A DNA stretch of 64,000 nt from Streptomyces cinerochromogenes (GTDB lineage: Bacteria; Actinomycetota; Actinomycetes; Streptomycetales; Streptomycetaceae). Location of the stretch: assembly GCF_014648635.1 (NCBI RefSeq), contig NZ_BMRM01000007.1, positions 186,001 through 250,000 of the forward strand. Direction: 5' to 3'. Of the stretch, positions 34,532 through 43,872 are shown piece by piece. A program made the translations under genes and the position numbers. How positions within the stretch are numbered: position 1 is the stretch's first letter; every line of letters starts with the position of its first letter. The notes under the pieces are model-generated. The model searched no databases, had not been told where the DNA came from, and saw only the letters and a list, made by a program, of their open reading frames with translations.

Positions 34532-35491
34532 GTGACTTACACAACCCACATCAGCAGGTCCATCCGGAGGAACCGAGGCGCGGCGGCGGTCGCCCTCGTG
34601 GCGGCGACGGCTCTGCTGGCGGGCTGTTCCTCCAAGGACGACAAGGGCGGCAACCCCCTCACCGAGGGCGGGGCGAGCGGCGACAGCGTCGTCGTCGGAT
34701 CCAACAACTTCCCCGAGAGCACCCTGCTCGCCGACATCTACGGTGAGGCGCTCAAGGCCAAGGGGATCAAGGTCACCTACAAGCCGAACATCGGCAGCCG
34801 CGAAACCACCTACGGACTGATCAAGAACGGTTCCATCTCGGTCCTGCCCGAGTACAACGGGGCGCTGCTGGCCTATCTCGACCCGAAGGCGACGCCGAAG
34901 ACCCTCGGCGCGACCACCCAGGCCGTCAACGCCAAGCTGGACTCCAAGCTCACGCTGCTGAACCCGGCGGCGGCGGAGAACAAGGACTCGGTCACGGTCA
35001 ACGCGGCCACCGCGAAGAAGTACCACCTCACCGAGAACTCCACCATCGCCGACCTGAAGGACATCGCCGGGGACCTGGTCATCGGCGCCTCGCCGGAGTT
35101 CCAGACCCGGCACCAGGGCCTGGTCGGCCTGAAGTCCGTCTACGGCGTGGAGTTCAAGTCCTTCAAGGCGCTGGACGCGGGCGGTCCGCTCACCCTGGCG
35201 GCGTTGAAGAAGGACGCCGTGCAGGCGGCGGACCTCTTCACCACGGACGCGAACATCGCCAAGGAGAAGTTCGTCGTCCTGCAGGACCCGAAGAACCTCT
35301 TCGGCTTCGAGAACGTCCAGCCGCTCGTCTACAAGAGCGCGCTGCCCGCCAAGGGCGTGGACGCGCTCAACGCGGTCTCCGCCAAGCTCGACACCGCGAC
35401 CCTGCAGAAGCTGGACACCCAGGTGCAGACGGAGAACAAGGACCCGCTGGACGTCGCCAAGGCCTGGCTGCAGTCCGCGGGCCTGGACTGA
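34532..35491 (+). CDS. opuCC: osmoprotectant ABC transporter substrate-binding lipoprotein
   Basis: A 319-residue lipoprotein with lipobox LLAGC after a GAAAVALVAATA signal core. The mature part is an OpuAC/ProX-type domain: VVVGSNNFPESTLLADIYGEAL, KPNIGSRETTYGLIKNGSISVLPEYNGALLAYL, and DLFTTDANIAKEKFVVLQDPKNLFG. It captures betaine/choline-like solutes for the ATPase and permeases at 27.6-30.0 kb. It is separated from them by the conservon and MITE-like element, so it has its own promoter. A stable hairpin follows the stop. Confidence 0.92.
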   Translation: MTYTTHISRSIRRNRGAAAVALVAATALLAGCSSKDDKGGNPLTEGGASGDSVVVGSNNFPESTLLADIYGEALKAKGIKVTYKPNIGSRETTYGLIKNGSISVLPEYNGALLAYLDPKATPKTLGATTQAVNAKLDSKLTLLNPAAAENKDSVTVNAATAKKYHLTENSTIADLKDIAGDLVIGASPEFQTRHQGLVGLKSVYGVEFKSFKALDAGGPLTLAALKKDAVQAADLFTTDANIAKEKFVVLQDPKNLFGFENVQPLVYKSALPAKGVDALNAVSAKLDTATLQKLDTQVQTENKDPLDVAKAWLQSAGLD

Positions 35492-35494
35492 CGG

Positions 35495-35526
35495 CCCGGG
35501 CTCGCCCACAGCCCGAGCCACCCGGG
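35495..35526 (+). terminator. hairpin after opuCC
   Basis: CCCGGGCTCG (35495-35504) pairs with CGAGCC-a-CCCGGG (35514-35526), with one bulged base and a 9-base loop. It starts three bases after the opuCC stop. Confidence 0.7.
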
Positions 35527-35548
35527 CGCCCCGCGCCCGTGGGCAACG

Positions 35549-35603
35549 GAACGACCCGAACGACCCGAACGACCCGAACGACCAGGAACGACCAGGAACG
35601 ACC
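35549..35603 (+). repeat. 9-10-bp tandem repeats containing the ribosome-binding site of the lyase gene
   Basis: Four 9-mers of the type gaacgaccc are followed by two 10-mers ggaacgacca, ending at the GTG start. The agga of the last units is the only plausible Shine-Dalgarno sequence, so copy-number change would move or duplicate it. Confidence 0.8.
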
Positions 35604-37280
35604 GTGGACGTGCCGACGCGGGTGCCCCCGCCTCCCGGGGACACCCGCGTCCCGCTCGACGGCCGCGGGCTCACCCTGCCCGCCCTGGTCCGGCTCGCCG
35701 ACGCCACCGCCGTACCCGCCGTCGACCCCGCCGCCCTGGACCGGGTCCGCCGCGCACGCGAGACGGCCGACCGGCTCGCCGCGACGGGCCGCTGGTACGG
35801 CCGCGGTACCGGCGTCGGCGCCCACCGCTCCGTCGCCGTCGACCCGGCCGACGAGACCGGCCACGGCCTGCGTCTGCTGCGCAGCCACGCGGGCGGGGCC
35901 GGAGCGCCGCTGCCGGCCCGGACGGTCCGCGCCATGCTCGCGATCCGCGCCAACCAGCTCCTCGCCGCCGGTTCCGGCATCCACCCGTCCTTCGTCACCG
36001 CCCTCACCGACGCCCTCCGCCTGGGCGTGCACCCGGCGGTCGACGAGTACGGCGCCGTCGGCACCGGCGACCTCACGGCCCTGGCCCAGACGGCCCTGAC
36101 CCTGCTCGGGGAACGCCCCTGGCTGACGGGGGACGGCTCTCCGGCGGCACCCGCCGACACCGGGGTGCCGGGGGAGGGGGTGCGTGCGTCCGTGCCCGTG
36201 GGCGGCGCTGTGCGGACGGCCCCTGAACCACAGGGTGCCCCTGACGGTGCCGTCGCGGAGGAGGCGGTCCTGCCGACCCCCCTTGAGCATCCGGTGGCCG
36301 AGGGGGACCGGAGTTCCGGGGAACTGCCCGCGCCCGTCACCCTCCGGGCCGGTGACGCCCTCGCGTTCCTCAGCAGCAACGCCCTCGCCCTCGCGCAGGC
36401 CGCGCTGGCCGGGCACGAGACCGAGGTGCTGCTCCGGGCCACGCACGCCGTCGCCGCGCTGTCCCTGGCCGCGGTCTCGGGCTCGCCCGAGGCGTACGCC
36501 GCGCCGGTGCACGCCCTGCGGCCGTACCCGGGCCCGGCCCGTGCCGCCGCCGAGGTACGGCGCCTGCTCGGCCTGCCCGACGAGCCGGCGGCGCCCGGGC
36601 CGGCGCCGGCGGGACGCCGGATCCAGGACCCGTACGGGTTCCGCGCGTTCCCGCAGGTGCACGGTGCCGCACTGGACGCCTCGGCCGCGCTGCGCCGGAT
36701 CGTCGAGGTCGAGATCAACTGCCCCACCGAGAACCCCGTCCTCACCCCCGACGGCCGCCTCTACCACCACGGCGGTTTCTTCGCCGCCCCCCTCGCCCTG
36801 GCCCTGGACGGCCTGAACCTGGCCCTGCTGAAGACCGCGCAGCTCTCCGCCGCACGCCTGTCCGCGCTGAGCCGCCCCGACCTCACCGGCCTGCCCGCCT
36901 TCCTCACCACCGGCCCGCCCGGCAGCTCCGGCACGATGATCCTGGAGTACACCGCCAACTCGGCGCTGGCCGAACTGCGTTCCGGCGCCGCCGCACCGGC
37001 CTCGGCCGGACACGCCGTCCTCTCCCACGGGCTGGAGGAAGCCGCCGGCTTCGCCGGGCAGGCGGCCCGCCAGACGTCCCGGGCCCACGCCGCCTACGCC
37101 ACCGTCCTCGCCTGCGAACTCGTCGTCGCGGTGCGGGCATTGCGCCTGCGCACGGCACCGCCGGCCACGCCCGCCTTCACCCTCGCCGCCTCCGCACTCC
37201 CCACCGGCCTGGAGGACCGCCCGCTGACCGGGGACATCGCGACGGCGGCCCGACTCCTGCCCCTCCTGGCCGCGTTGTGA
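35604..37280 (+). CDS. aromatic amino acid ammonia-lyase homologue lacking the MIO triad
   Basis: A 558-residue member of the HAL/PAL/TAL superfamily, starting at GTG 35604. Family landmarks remain: WYGRGTGVGA (the YGxNTGxG loop), GIHPSFVTALTDALRLGVHP, QDPYGFRAFPQVHGA, EINCPTENPVL and the helical C-terminal bundle. The cofactor-forming site, normally GASGDLAPL, reads GTGDLTAL at 153-160: Ala-Ser is replaced by one Thr. The MIO group therefore should not form. A ~50-residue Pro/Gly-rich insertion (about 177-230) follows. It may be a non-catalytic paralogue or use other chemistry. The DNA shows no frameshift there. It lies 112 bp after opuCC. Confidence 0.8.
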   Translation: MDVPTRVPPPPGDTRVPLDGRGLTLPALVRLADATAVPAVDPAALDRVRRARETADRLAATGRWYGRGTGVGAHRSVAVDPADETGHGLRLLRSHAGGAGAPLPARTVRAMLAIRANQLLAAGSGIHPSFVTALTDALRLGVHPAVDEYGAVGTGDLTALAQTALTLLGERPWLTGDGSPAAPADTGVPGEGVRASVPVGGAVRTAPEPQGAPDGAVAEEAVLPTPLEHPVAEGDRSSGELPAPVTLRAGDALAFLSSNALALAQAALAGHETEVLLRATHAVAALSLAAVSGSPEAYAAPVHALRPYPGPARAAAEVRRLLGLPDEPAAPGPAPAGRRIQDPYGFRAFPQVHGAALDASAALRRIVEVEINCPTENPVLTPDGRLYHHGGFFAAPLALALDGLNLALLKTAQLSAARLSALSRPDLTGLPAFLTTGPPGSSGTMILEYTANSALAELRSGAAAPASAGHAVLSHGLEEAAGFAGQAARQTSRAHAAYATVLACELVVAVRALRLRTAPPATPAFTLAASALPTGLEDRPLTGDIATAARLLPLLAAL

Positions 37281-37400
37281 CACGGGCGCTCCGGTCTCCC
37301 TCGCCCGTGTGAGGTTTCCGCGCGGGCAGCCCGGACGAGGGCACGGTCGAGGTCGCCGAGCGTGCCCCCGTCCTCGCGCTCCGCGGAACGCGCGCAGTGC

Positions 37401-37856
37401 TCAGAGGTCGAACTCGTGCGGCGGAAGGTCCAGCGCGTAGCACGCCTCGCGCACCACGGCCTGCTCGTCCTTGTCGAAGTCGCCGTCCGCGCCGCCGATG
37501 ACGATGCCGATCTGGACGACGGCCCGCGCCTCGGCGGGCTTCTTCTTGGCCTTGGCGACCTCCTGCAGCACGCTCACCTTGCCGAAGGCGAAGTCCGCCG
37601 TCAGTTTGTCCAGGTTCTGCTCGAAGCGGCGGCGGAGGTCGTCCGCCGGGAAGTTCTGCAACACCTCGTTCGTGGCGATGAGCTGGGCCACCCGCTGCCG
37701 CTCCGACGGGTCGACCGTCCCGTCGGCGGCGGCCACGAGCGCGCACATCGCCATGCTCGCATCACGGAACGCGCCGCTCTTCAGATCGTTCTTCTTCGCC
37801 ACCAACTGGGTCTGCATCTGCGACGCGGACTCCTTGATGCGGTCCCACAGGGCCAT
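37401..37856 (-). CDS. TerB-family tellurite resistance-like protein
   Basis: A 151-residue protein; ATG at 37856 with GAGGAG upstream, opening MALWDRIKESASQMQTQL. The body has two acidic helical repeats with EF-hand-like loops (AAADGTVDPSERQRVAQLI and GGADGDFDKDEQAVVREAC), as in TerB, which binds divalent metal. It ends LDLPPHEFDL. Unlike classical ter loci, no terD/terZ genes are adjacent. Its leader contains overlapping palindromes, so it is probably under a dedicated repressor. Confidence 0.87.
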   Translation of the reverse strand: MALWDRIKESASQMQTQLVAKKNDLKSGAFRDASMAMCALVAAADGTVDPSERQRVAQLIATNEVLQNFPADDLRRRFEQNLDKLTADFAFGKVSVLQEVAKAKKKPAEARAVVQIGIVIGGADGDFDKDEQAVVREACYALDLPPHEFDL

Positions 37857-37910
37857 GTGCGCTCCTCGTATCGGCCGCCTGATGCTCCGGCAGCATCCCG
37901 GCGGGTGATC

Positions 37911-37951
37911 TCTACAGCACTGTAGAAGATAGCTTCTACAGTTATGTAGAA
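37911..37951 (-). promoter_or_regulatory. tandem palindromic operator upstream of the terB-like gene
   Basis: TCTACAGCACTGTAGA (37911-37926) and TTCTACAGTTATGTAGAA (37934-37951) are palindromes with centres 24 bp apart. A third, GTAGAAGATAGCTTCTAC (37922-37939), bridges them. All lie 55-95 bp upstream of the start codon, and the region is unusually AT-rich. TACA...TGTA symmetry is typical of dimeric winged-helix repressors such as BlaI/MecI and some GntR types; the regulator is not in the window. Confidence 0.75.
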
Positions 37952-38087
37952 ACGAATGGGGCGGCCGTGGAGTTCCGTAGATCCGGACCGAGTCCGCGCA
38001 CGCGGCGCGCACAGCGCACACGGCGGACGCGGCCGGAGCACAGCGACGACGTCCCGGGAGGCGGGGCGTCACTCACCCACGCCCCCG

Positions 38088-38540
38088 TCAGGCCGCCCCC
38101 TCCACCCCCTCCGATCCGAGCGTGTGACCCGCGGCGCGCTCCAGCTTGCGGCGCCTGCGGCGGCTCATGCGGGGTTCCTGGTCCGGGAGCCAGCCGAAGG
38201 CGAGGCAGCTGCCGGTGGCGCCGAGGAGGAGGCCGATGAAGAAGCCGCCCAGGTTGGAGGTGAGCCAGGTGCCCAGGGAGAGCAGGATGCCGGTGATGGA
38301 GTAGAAGAGCCGCTGGGCGGGGTTGAAGAGGATCAGCAGGCCCAGCAGGACCATGAGGCCCGGCAGCAGATAGCCGGCCAGGCCCTGCATGCCGATGTGC
38401 AGGACGACCTTCAGCGAGGCCTTCTCGGTGAGCAGGATCTCGCCGCCGCCGAGGGCGAGCAGCAGCCCGCCCCAGAACGGCCGGCGGGCCCGCCATCCGC
38501 GGAAGGCGAGCCTCGGTCCCCGACGTGGACGGTCCGGCAC
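38088..38540 (-). CDS. DUF6114 membrane protein
   Basis: A 150-residue protein with four hydrophobic spans: PFWGGLLLALGGGEILL, LLPGLMVLLGLLILFNPAQRL, FYSITGILLSLGTWLTS and GGFFIGLLLGATGSCLAFGWL. N- and C-termini are Arg-rich. This arrangement fits the actinobacterial DUF6114 family, usually encoded directly after a DUF6230 protein, as here (5-bp gap). Function unknown. Confidence 0.8.
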   Translation of the reverse strand: MPDRPRRGPRLAFRGWRARRPFWGGLLLALGGGEILLTEKASLKVVLHIGMQGLAGYLLPGLMVLLGLLILFNPAQRLFYSITGILLSLGTWLTSNLGGFFIGLLLGATGSCLAFGWLPDQEPRMSRRRRRKLERAAGHTLGSEGVEGAA

Positions 38541-38545
38541 GGCGA

Positions 38546-40535
<1,990 letters not shown>

Positions 40536-40553
40536 CCGACCGCACCGCCCGGT

Positions 40554-41495
40554 TCAACGTCGTCGCAGACGCCGTAGCCGGAACGTGAGGGCGGCGCCCC
40601 CGGTGAGCAGCAGCACCGCGGTGGCGCCGCCCGCCAGCACGGGCGCCGACGGCCCCGAGCCGCCGTGCCCGGTCTCCGCGGCCTCGGCCCGGCCGCCGGC
40701 GGCACCCTCGGCCCGCCCACCGCTCCTGCCCGCGGCCGGTGCCGCGCCCTCCGCCGGCGCGCTCACCCCGGACGACGTCCGCGGTTCCGGCGACGCCGGT
40801 CCGCTCGGCGACCCCTGCGGCCGCGCCGACGACCGTGCCGTCCCGCCGGCCTTCCCGCGCTCCGGGAACACCACGTCGGAACACGCGTAGTACGTGTCCG
40901 GCGTACTGCTGTTCTGCCAGACCGTGTAGAGCACCTGACGCCCCGTCCGGTCGTCGGGCAGCGTCGCGCGCAGGTGGTACGCCCCGTCGCGCAGCGGAGG
41001 GTCCGTGACCTCGGCGAAGGGTCGCTCCGGCAGGTCGGACCAGGTCAGCGGTTTCGTCGGGTCGTACCCCTGCTGGGTCAGGTACAGCCGGAACGTGCCC
41101 GTGTGCGCGATGGTCGAGGCGTAGGTCAGCGTCAGCCGGCCGCCCGGTGCCAGCCGCGTCGCCGGCCAGTCCCGCCGGGGCAGGTCCAGGCCCCGGTACG
41201 CCGGCAGGTTCCCGCTGCACAGCCGGCCGTCCGGAATCACCTCACGGTCACGGCCGTCCACCCCCGCCACCCGCAGGTTGTCCCAGGCGGTGAACGGGGC
41301 GCCGTTCGCCGCGATCGCGGCCCGGCAGGCCGCCGTCCGGACCGCGCCACCGCCGGGCGAGCAGGCGTAGACCCGGCTGACCGGGTCCGTCGGGGCACCG
41401 TGCGCCACGGCGGGCCCCGCAGTCCACGGCAGGAGCAGGAGCGGGGCCGTCGCGGCGGCCACCCTGACGCCCAGGCGGGCGGTCATCCGAGTCAT
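40554..41495 (-). CDS. AA10-type lytic polysaccharide monooxygenase, probably surface-anchored
   Basis: A 313-residue exported protein starting at ATG 41495 behind GAGGAG. Signal peptidase cleavage after AVA exposes His32 (HGAPTDPVSRVYAC), the N-terminal copper ligand; the second His is in STIAHTGTF. The domain continues to YTVWQNSSTPDTYYACSDVVF, as in chitin/cellulose-active AA10 enzymes. A ~90-residue Pro/Ser/Gly/Ala linker follows, then AAETG, a hydrophobic helix (APVLAGGATAVLLLTGG) and RLRRLRRR. This layout is like a class-E sortase (LAxTG) sorting signal or a simple membrane anchor. It cleaves polysaccharide oxidatively with copper. Confidence 0.85.
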   Translation of the reverse strand: MTRMTARLGVRVAAATAPLLLLPWTAGPAVAHGAPTDPVSRVYACSPGGGAVRTAACRAAIAANGAPFTAWDNLRVAGVDGRDREVIPDGRLCSGNLPAYRGLDLPRRDWPATRLAPGGRLTLTYASTIAHTGTFRLYLTQQGYDPTKPLTWSDLPERPFAEVTDPPLRDGAYHLRATLPDDRTGRQVLYTVWQNSSTPDTYYACSDVVFPERGKAGGTARSSARPQGSPSGPASPEPRTSSGVSAPAEGAAPAAGRSGGRAEGAAGGRAEAAETGHGGSGPSAPVLAGGATAVLLLTGGAALTFRLRRLRRR

Positions 41496-41925
41496 CCGGG
41501 TCTCCTCGCGGGCGCGGGAACGGGGTCTGCGGCGTCCAGTACGGCACCGGCGCCCGCCGTGTTCAGCCGTCTCCGCGCGTCCGCGCGCGGGGGGCGTGAA
41601 AGCACCGACCGGTTCGGCTGTTTTGCGCCTGCTCCCGGAACCCGTTGAGGAGCCGGCGGTCCGCCTCGTATCGTGGCGATCATGGGGACGGCATCCGTCG
41701 TCACGAGGCTGCCGGGCACCGCCCGGCATCGAAGGGGGCACCGCTGTGGGCTCGCCCGTTCACGCAGGAGAGAGCGACCGGCCCGCGCCGCGCGGGGGCG
41801 CTGACACGTGTCGCGACGCGGGCGCGGCATGCCGGACTCCCGTTGCCCCTCGGTGAGTTATCGTATGCAAGGGGTTAAAACAAACCGCATGTCCTGTTCG
41901 TTAGAGGTGCGAGGAGGGGTCCCAG
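41496..41925. other. 430-bp divergent region between the LPMO gene and cprB
   Basis: No gene supported. It contains the perfect palindrome GACACGTGTC at 41803-41812 and an AT-rich stretch just before cprB with the imperfect inverted repeat described separately. The rest is GC-rich without obvious signals. Confidence 0.65.
41879..41902 (+). promoter_or_regulatory. autoregulatory-element-like operator upstream of cprB
   Basis: AACAAACCG (41879-41887), a 6-bp spacer, and CTGTTCGTT (41894-41902); the right arm matches the complement of the left at seven of nine positions. It ends 23 bp before the cprB ATG. Size and wording fit sites bound by gamma-butyrolactone-receptor-type repressors, so autoregulation is likely. 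Confidence 0.55.
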
Positions 41926-42573
41926 ATGGCGAGGCAGTTACGCGCTGAGCAGACTCGGGCAACGATCATCACTGCCGCCGCCGACCTGTTCGACCGGCAC
42001 GGCTACGAATCCACCAGTCTGAGCGACATCGTCGCACACGCGAAGGTCACCAAGGGCGCCCTGTACTTCCACTTCGCCGCCAAGGAGGATCTGGCCCACG
42101 CCATCCTGGAACTCCAGGCCAGGGCCGCGCAACAGCTCGTGGCCGAGGTGGAGGGCCGCGGCTGCTCCTCGCTGGAGGCCCTGATGCGCACCACGTTCGG
42201 AATCGCCCGGCTCGCCGTGGAGGACCCCGTGCCGCGCGCCGGACTGCGCCTCGCCACCGCGGACATCGCCGTACGGCCGCCGCTGCGGCACCCGTTCACC
42301 GAGTGGCTGGAGTTCGCCACCCGCAAGTTCGGCGGAGCGGTCCGGGAGGCCGACGTCCACGGCGACCTCGACGTCGGCGCCGTCGCCCACTCCCTCGTCT
42401 GCTTCTTCATCGGCACCCGGGTCGCCGGCCGCTCGCTGGAACCCGTCGGACGGCTGCCGCGGAGGGTCGCCGAGATGTGGCACCTCATGATCCGCGGCCT
42501 CGTCCCGGTGCACCGCCGCCCCCGCTACGTCACCCTCGCCACGCAGCTGGAGCGGGAGATCCGCGCCGCCTGA
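41926..42573 (+). CDS. cprB: TetR-family regulator, CprB/gamma-butyrolactone-receptor homologue
   Basis: A 215-residue regulator with ATG 41926 after GAGGAGGGG. The N-terminal helix-turn-helix (SLSDIVAHAKVTKGALYFHFAAKEDLAHAIL) and opening MARQLRAEQTRATII are, as I remember it, nearly identical to S. coelicolor CprB. The ligand domain (EALMRTTFGIARLAVEDPV, FTEWLEFATRKFGG, RVAEMWHLMIRGLVPV) has the ArpA/CprB layout. CprB-type proteins control the timing of sporulation and antibiotic production. Leu5 is encoded by TTA (41938-41940), so translation should require the bldA tRNA. A DUF89 gene and the geosmin synthase lie downstream. Confidence 0.9.
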   Translation: MARQLRAEQTRATIITAAADLFDRHGYESTSLSDIVAHAKVTKGALYFHFAAKEDLAHAILELQARAAQQLVAEVEGRGCSSLEALMRTTFGIARLAVEDPVPRAGLRLATADIAVRPPLRHPFTEWLEFATRKFGGAVREADVHGDLDVGAVAHSLVCFFIGTRVAGRSLEPVGRLPRRVAEMWHLMIRGLVPVHRRPRYVTLATQLEREIRAA

Positions 42574-42586
42574 CACCCGCGATACC

Positions 42587-43795
42587 GTGACGGACATGCC
42601 CGACACCCCCTTCGCACCCGTGATCCTCGGCAACGAACCCGGCTCGTTCCCGCACAGCGTGCTCGCCGAGCGGCACCCCGCGATCATCCGGCAGGTACGG
42701 GAGGCGTTCCCGTACGGACCCGCGCAGCACGCGGCGCTGGACGAGCTGCTGAAGAGCTGCACCCAGGGGACGGTCGAGCCGCTTCCCGCCGATGCCCCGG
42801 ACCGGGACCGGTGGCACGGCTGGGGCCTGGCCGAGTACGCCGGCCGGTCCTGGTACGACGTGCCCTGGCTGTGGTCCGAGAGCTACTTCTACCGCCGGCT
42901 CCTGGAGGCCGTCGGCTGGTTCGGCCCGGGCGCCTGGCAGGGCATCGACCCCTTCCGGCCCTTCAAACGCGCCGAACTGGACGCCCCCGAGACCGACGAG
43001 GAACTGGCCGCCCTGGACGGCCTGCCCGGCCGGCCGGAACAGGAGCGGGCCCGCGCCCTGCTGCACGGCTCGCTGTGGGGCAACCGCGCCGACCTCGGCT
43101 TCCGGATCTCCGCCGCGGGCGCCGACACCCGGGAGCCGGCCCCCGCGCTGGTCGCCGACGACAGCGACACCCTCTGGTCGCTGCTCCCGCCCGGCGGAGC
43201 GGGCACGCTCGTGCTCGTCGCGGACAACGCGGGCCGCGAACTCGTCCCCGACCTGCTGCTGATCGCCCACCTCCTCGCCGAGGGCCGGGCCGCGCGGGCG
43301 GTCCTGCACGTCAAGCCGTACCCGTACTACGTCTCCGACGCCACCACCGCCGACGTGGTCGACGCGCTGCACCGGCTGCGCGCGGCCCCGGGCGTGGCCG
43401 CCGAGTACGGGCGCGTGCTGTGGTCCGCCCTGGCCGACGGCCGGCTCACCGTCCGCGCCCACCCCTTCTCCTGCGCCCCGCTGCCCTACAGCGCGATGCC
43501 GGACGACCTGCGCGCCGAGTTCGCCGCGGCCACGCTGACCGTCCTCAAGGGCGACCTCAACTACCGCCGCCTGGTGGGCGACCGGCTGTGGCCGCCCACC
43601 ACGCCCTTCCGGGAGACGACCGCGTACTTCCCCGGCCCGGTCGCCGCGCTGCGCACCCTCAAGTCCGATGTGATCACCGGACTCACGCCCGCCACCGAGG
43701 CCGCGCTGGAGGAGGCCGAGGGGCAGACCTGGCGGACGAGCGGCACGCACGCGCTCATCCAGACCGACCCGTCGGGCGAGCTCCCGCGGCAGTGA
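42587..43795 (+). CDS. DUF89 damage-control phosphatase (ARMT1 family)
   Basis: A 402-residue protein of the metal-dependent DUF89 fold. Characteristic motifs are LVADDSDTLWSLL, VADNAGRELVPDLLL (metal and phosphate site) and KGDLNYRRLVGDRLW. An N-terminal helical domain holds ILGNEPGSFPHSVL and RLLEAVGWFGPG. Members hydrolyse damaged phosphometabolites, or in eukaryotes are labelled acidic-residue methyltransferase 1. It starts 13 bp after cprB (GTG 42587 or ATG 42596), so the two probably share a transcript. Confidence 0.87.
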   Translation: MTDMPDTPFAPVILGNEPGSFPHSVLAERHPAIIRQVREAFPYGPAQHAALDELLKSCTQGTVEPLPADAPDRDRWHGWGLAEYAGRSWYDVPWLWSESYFYRRLLEAVGWFGPGAWQGIDPFRPFKRAELDAPETDEELAALDGLPGRPEQERARALLHGSLWGNRADLGFRISAAGADTREPAPALVADDSDTLWSLLPPGGAGTLVLVADNAGRELVPDLLLIAHLLAEGRAARAVLHVKPYPYYVSDATTADVVDALHRLRAAPGVAAEYGRVLWSALADGRLTVRAHPFSCAPLPYSAMPDDLRAEFAAATLTVLKGDLNYRRLVGDRLWPPTTPFRETTAYFPGPVAALRTLKSDVITGLTPATEAALEEAEGQTWRTSGTHALIQTDPSGELPRQ

Positions 43796-43872
43796 GCTGA
43801 TCCGGGCCGGCCCATCAGGTGGGCTCACGCGGCAGTGAGCTGTTTCGCGCCGACCCGTCAGGCGATCTCCAG
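43785..43872. repeat. two imperfect 44-bp tandem repeats between convergent genes
   Basis: Both units (43785-43828, 43829-43872) begin cgcggcagtgagctg and then diverge by scattered substitutions. The first includes the DUF89 stop codon, the second the P450 stop codon on the other strand. Confidence 0.8.

Noticed and set aside
36040-36080. Frameshift explanation for the missing Ala-Ser-Gly in the lyase homologue
   Set aside because: Residues on both sides stay in one frame and align with the family. Only one codon is lost with no compensating shift.
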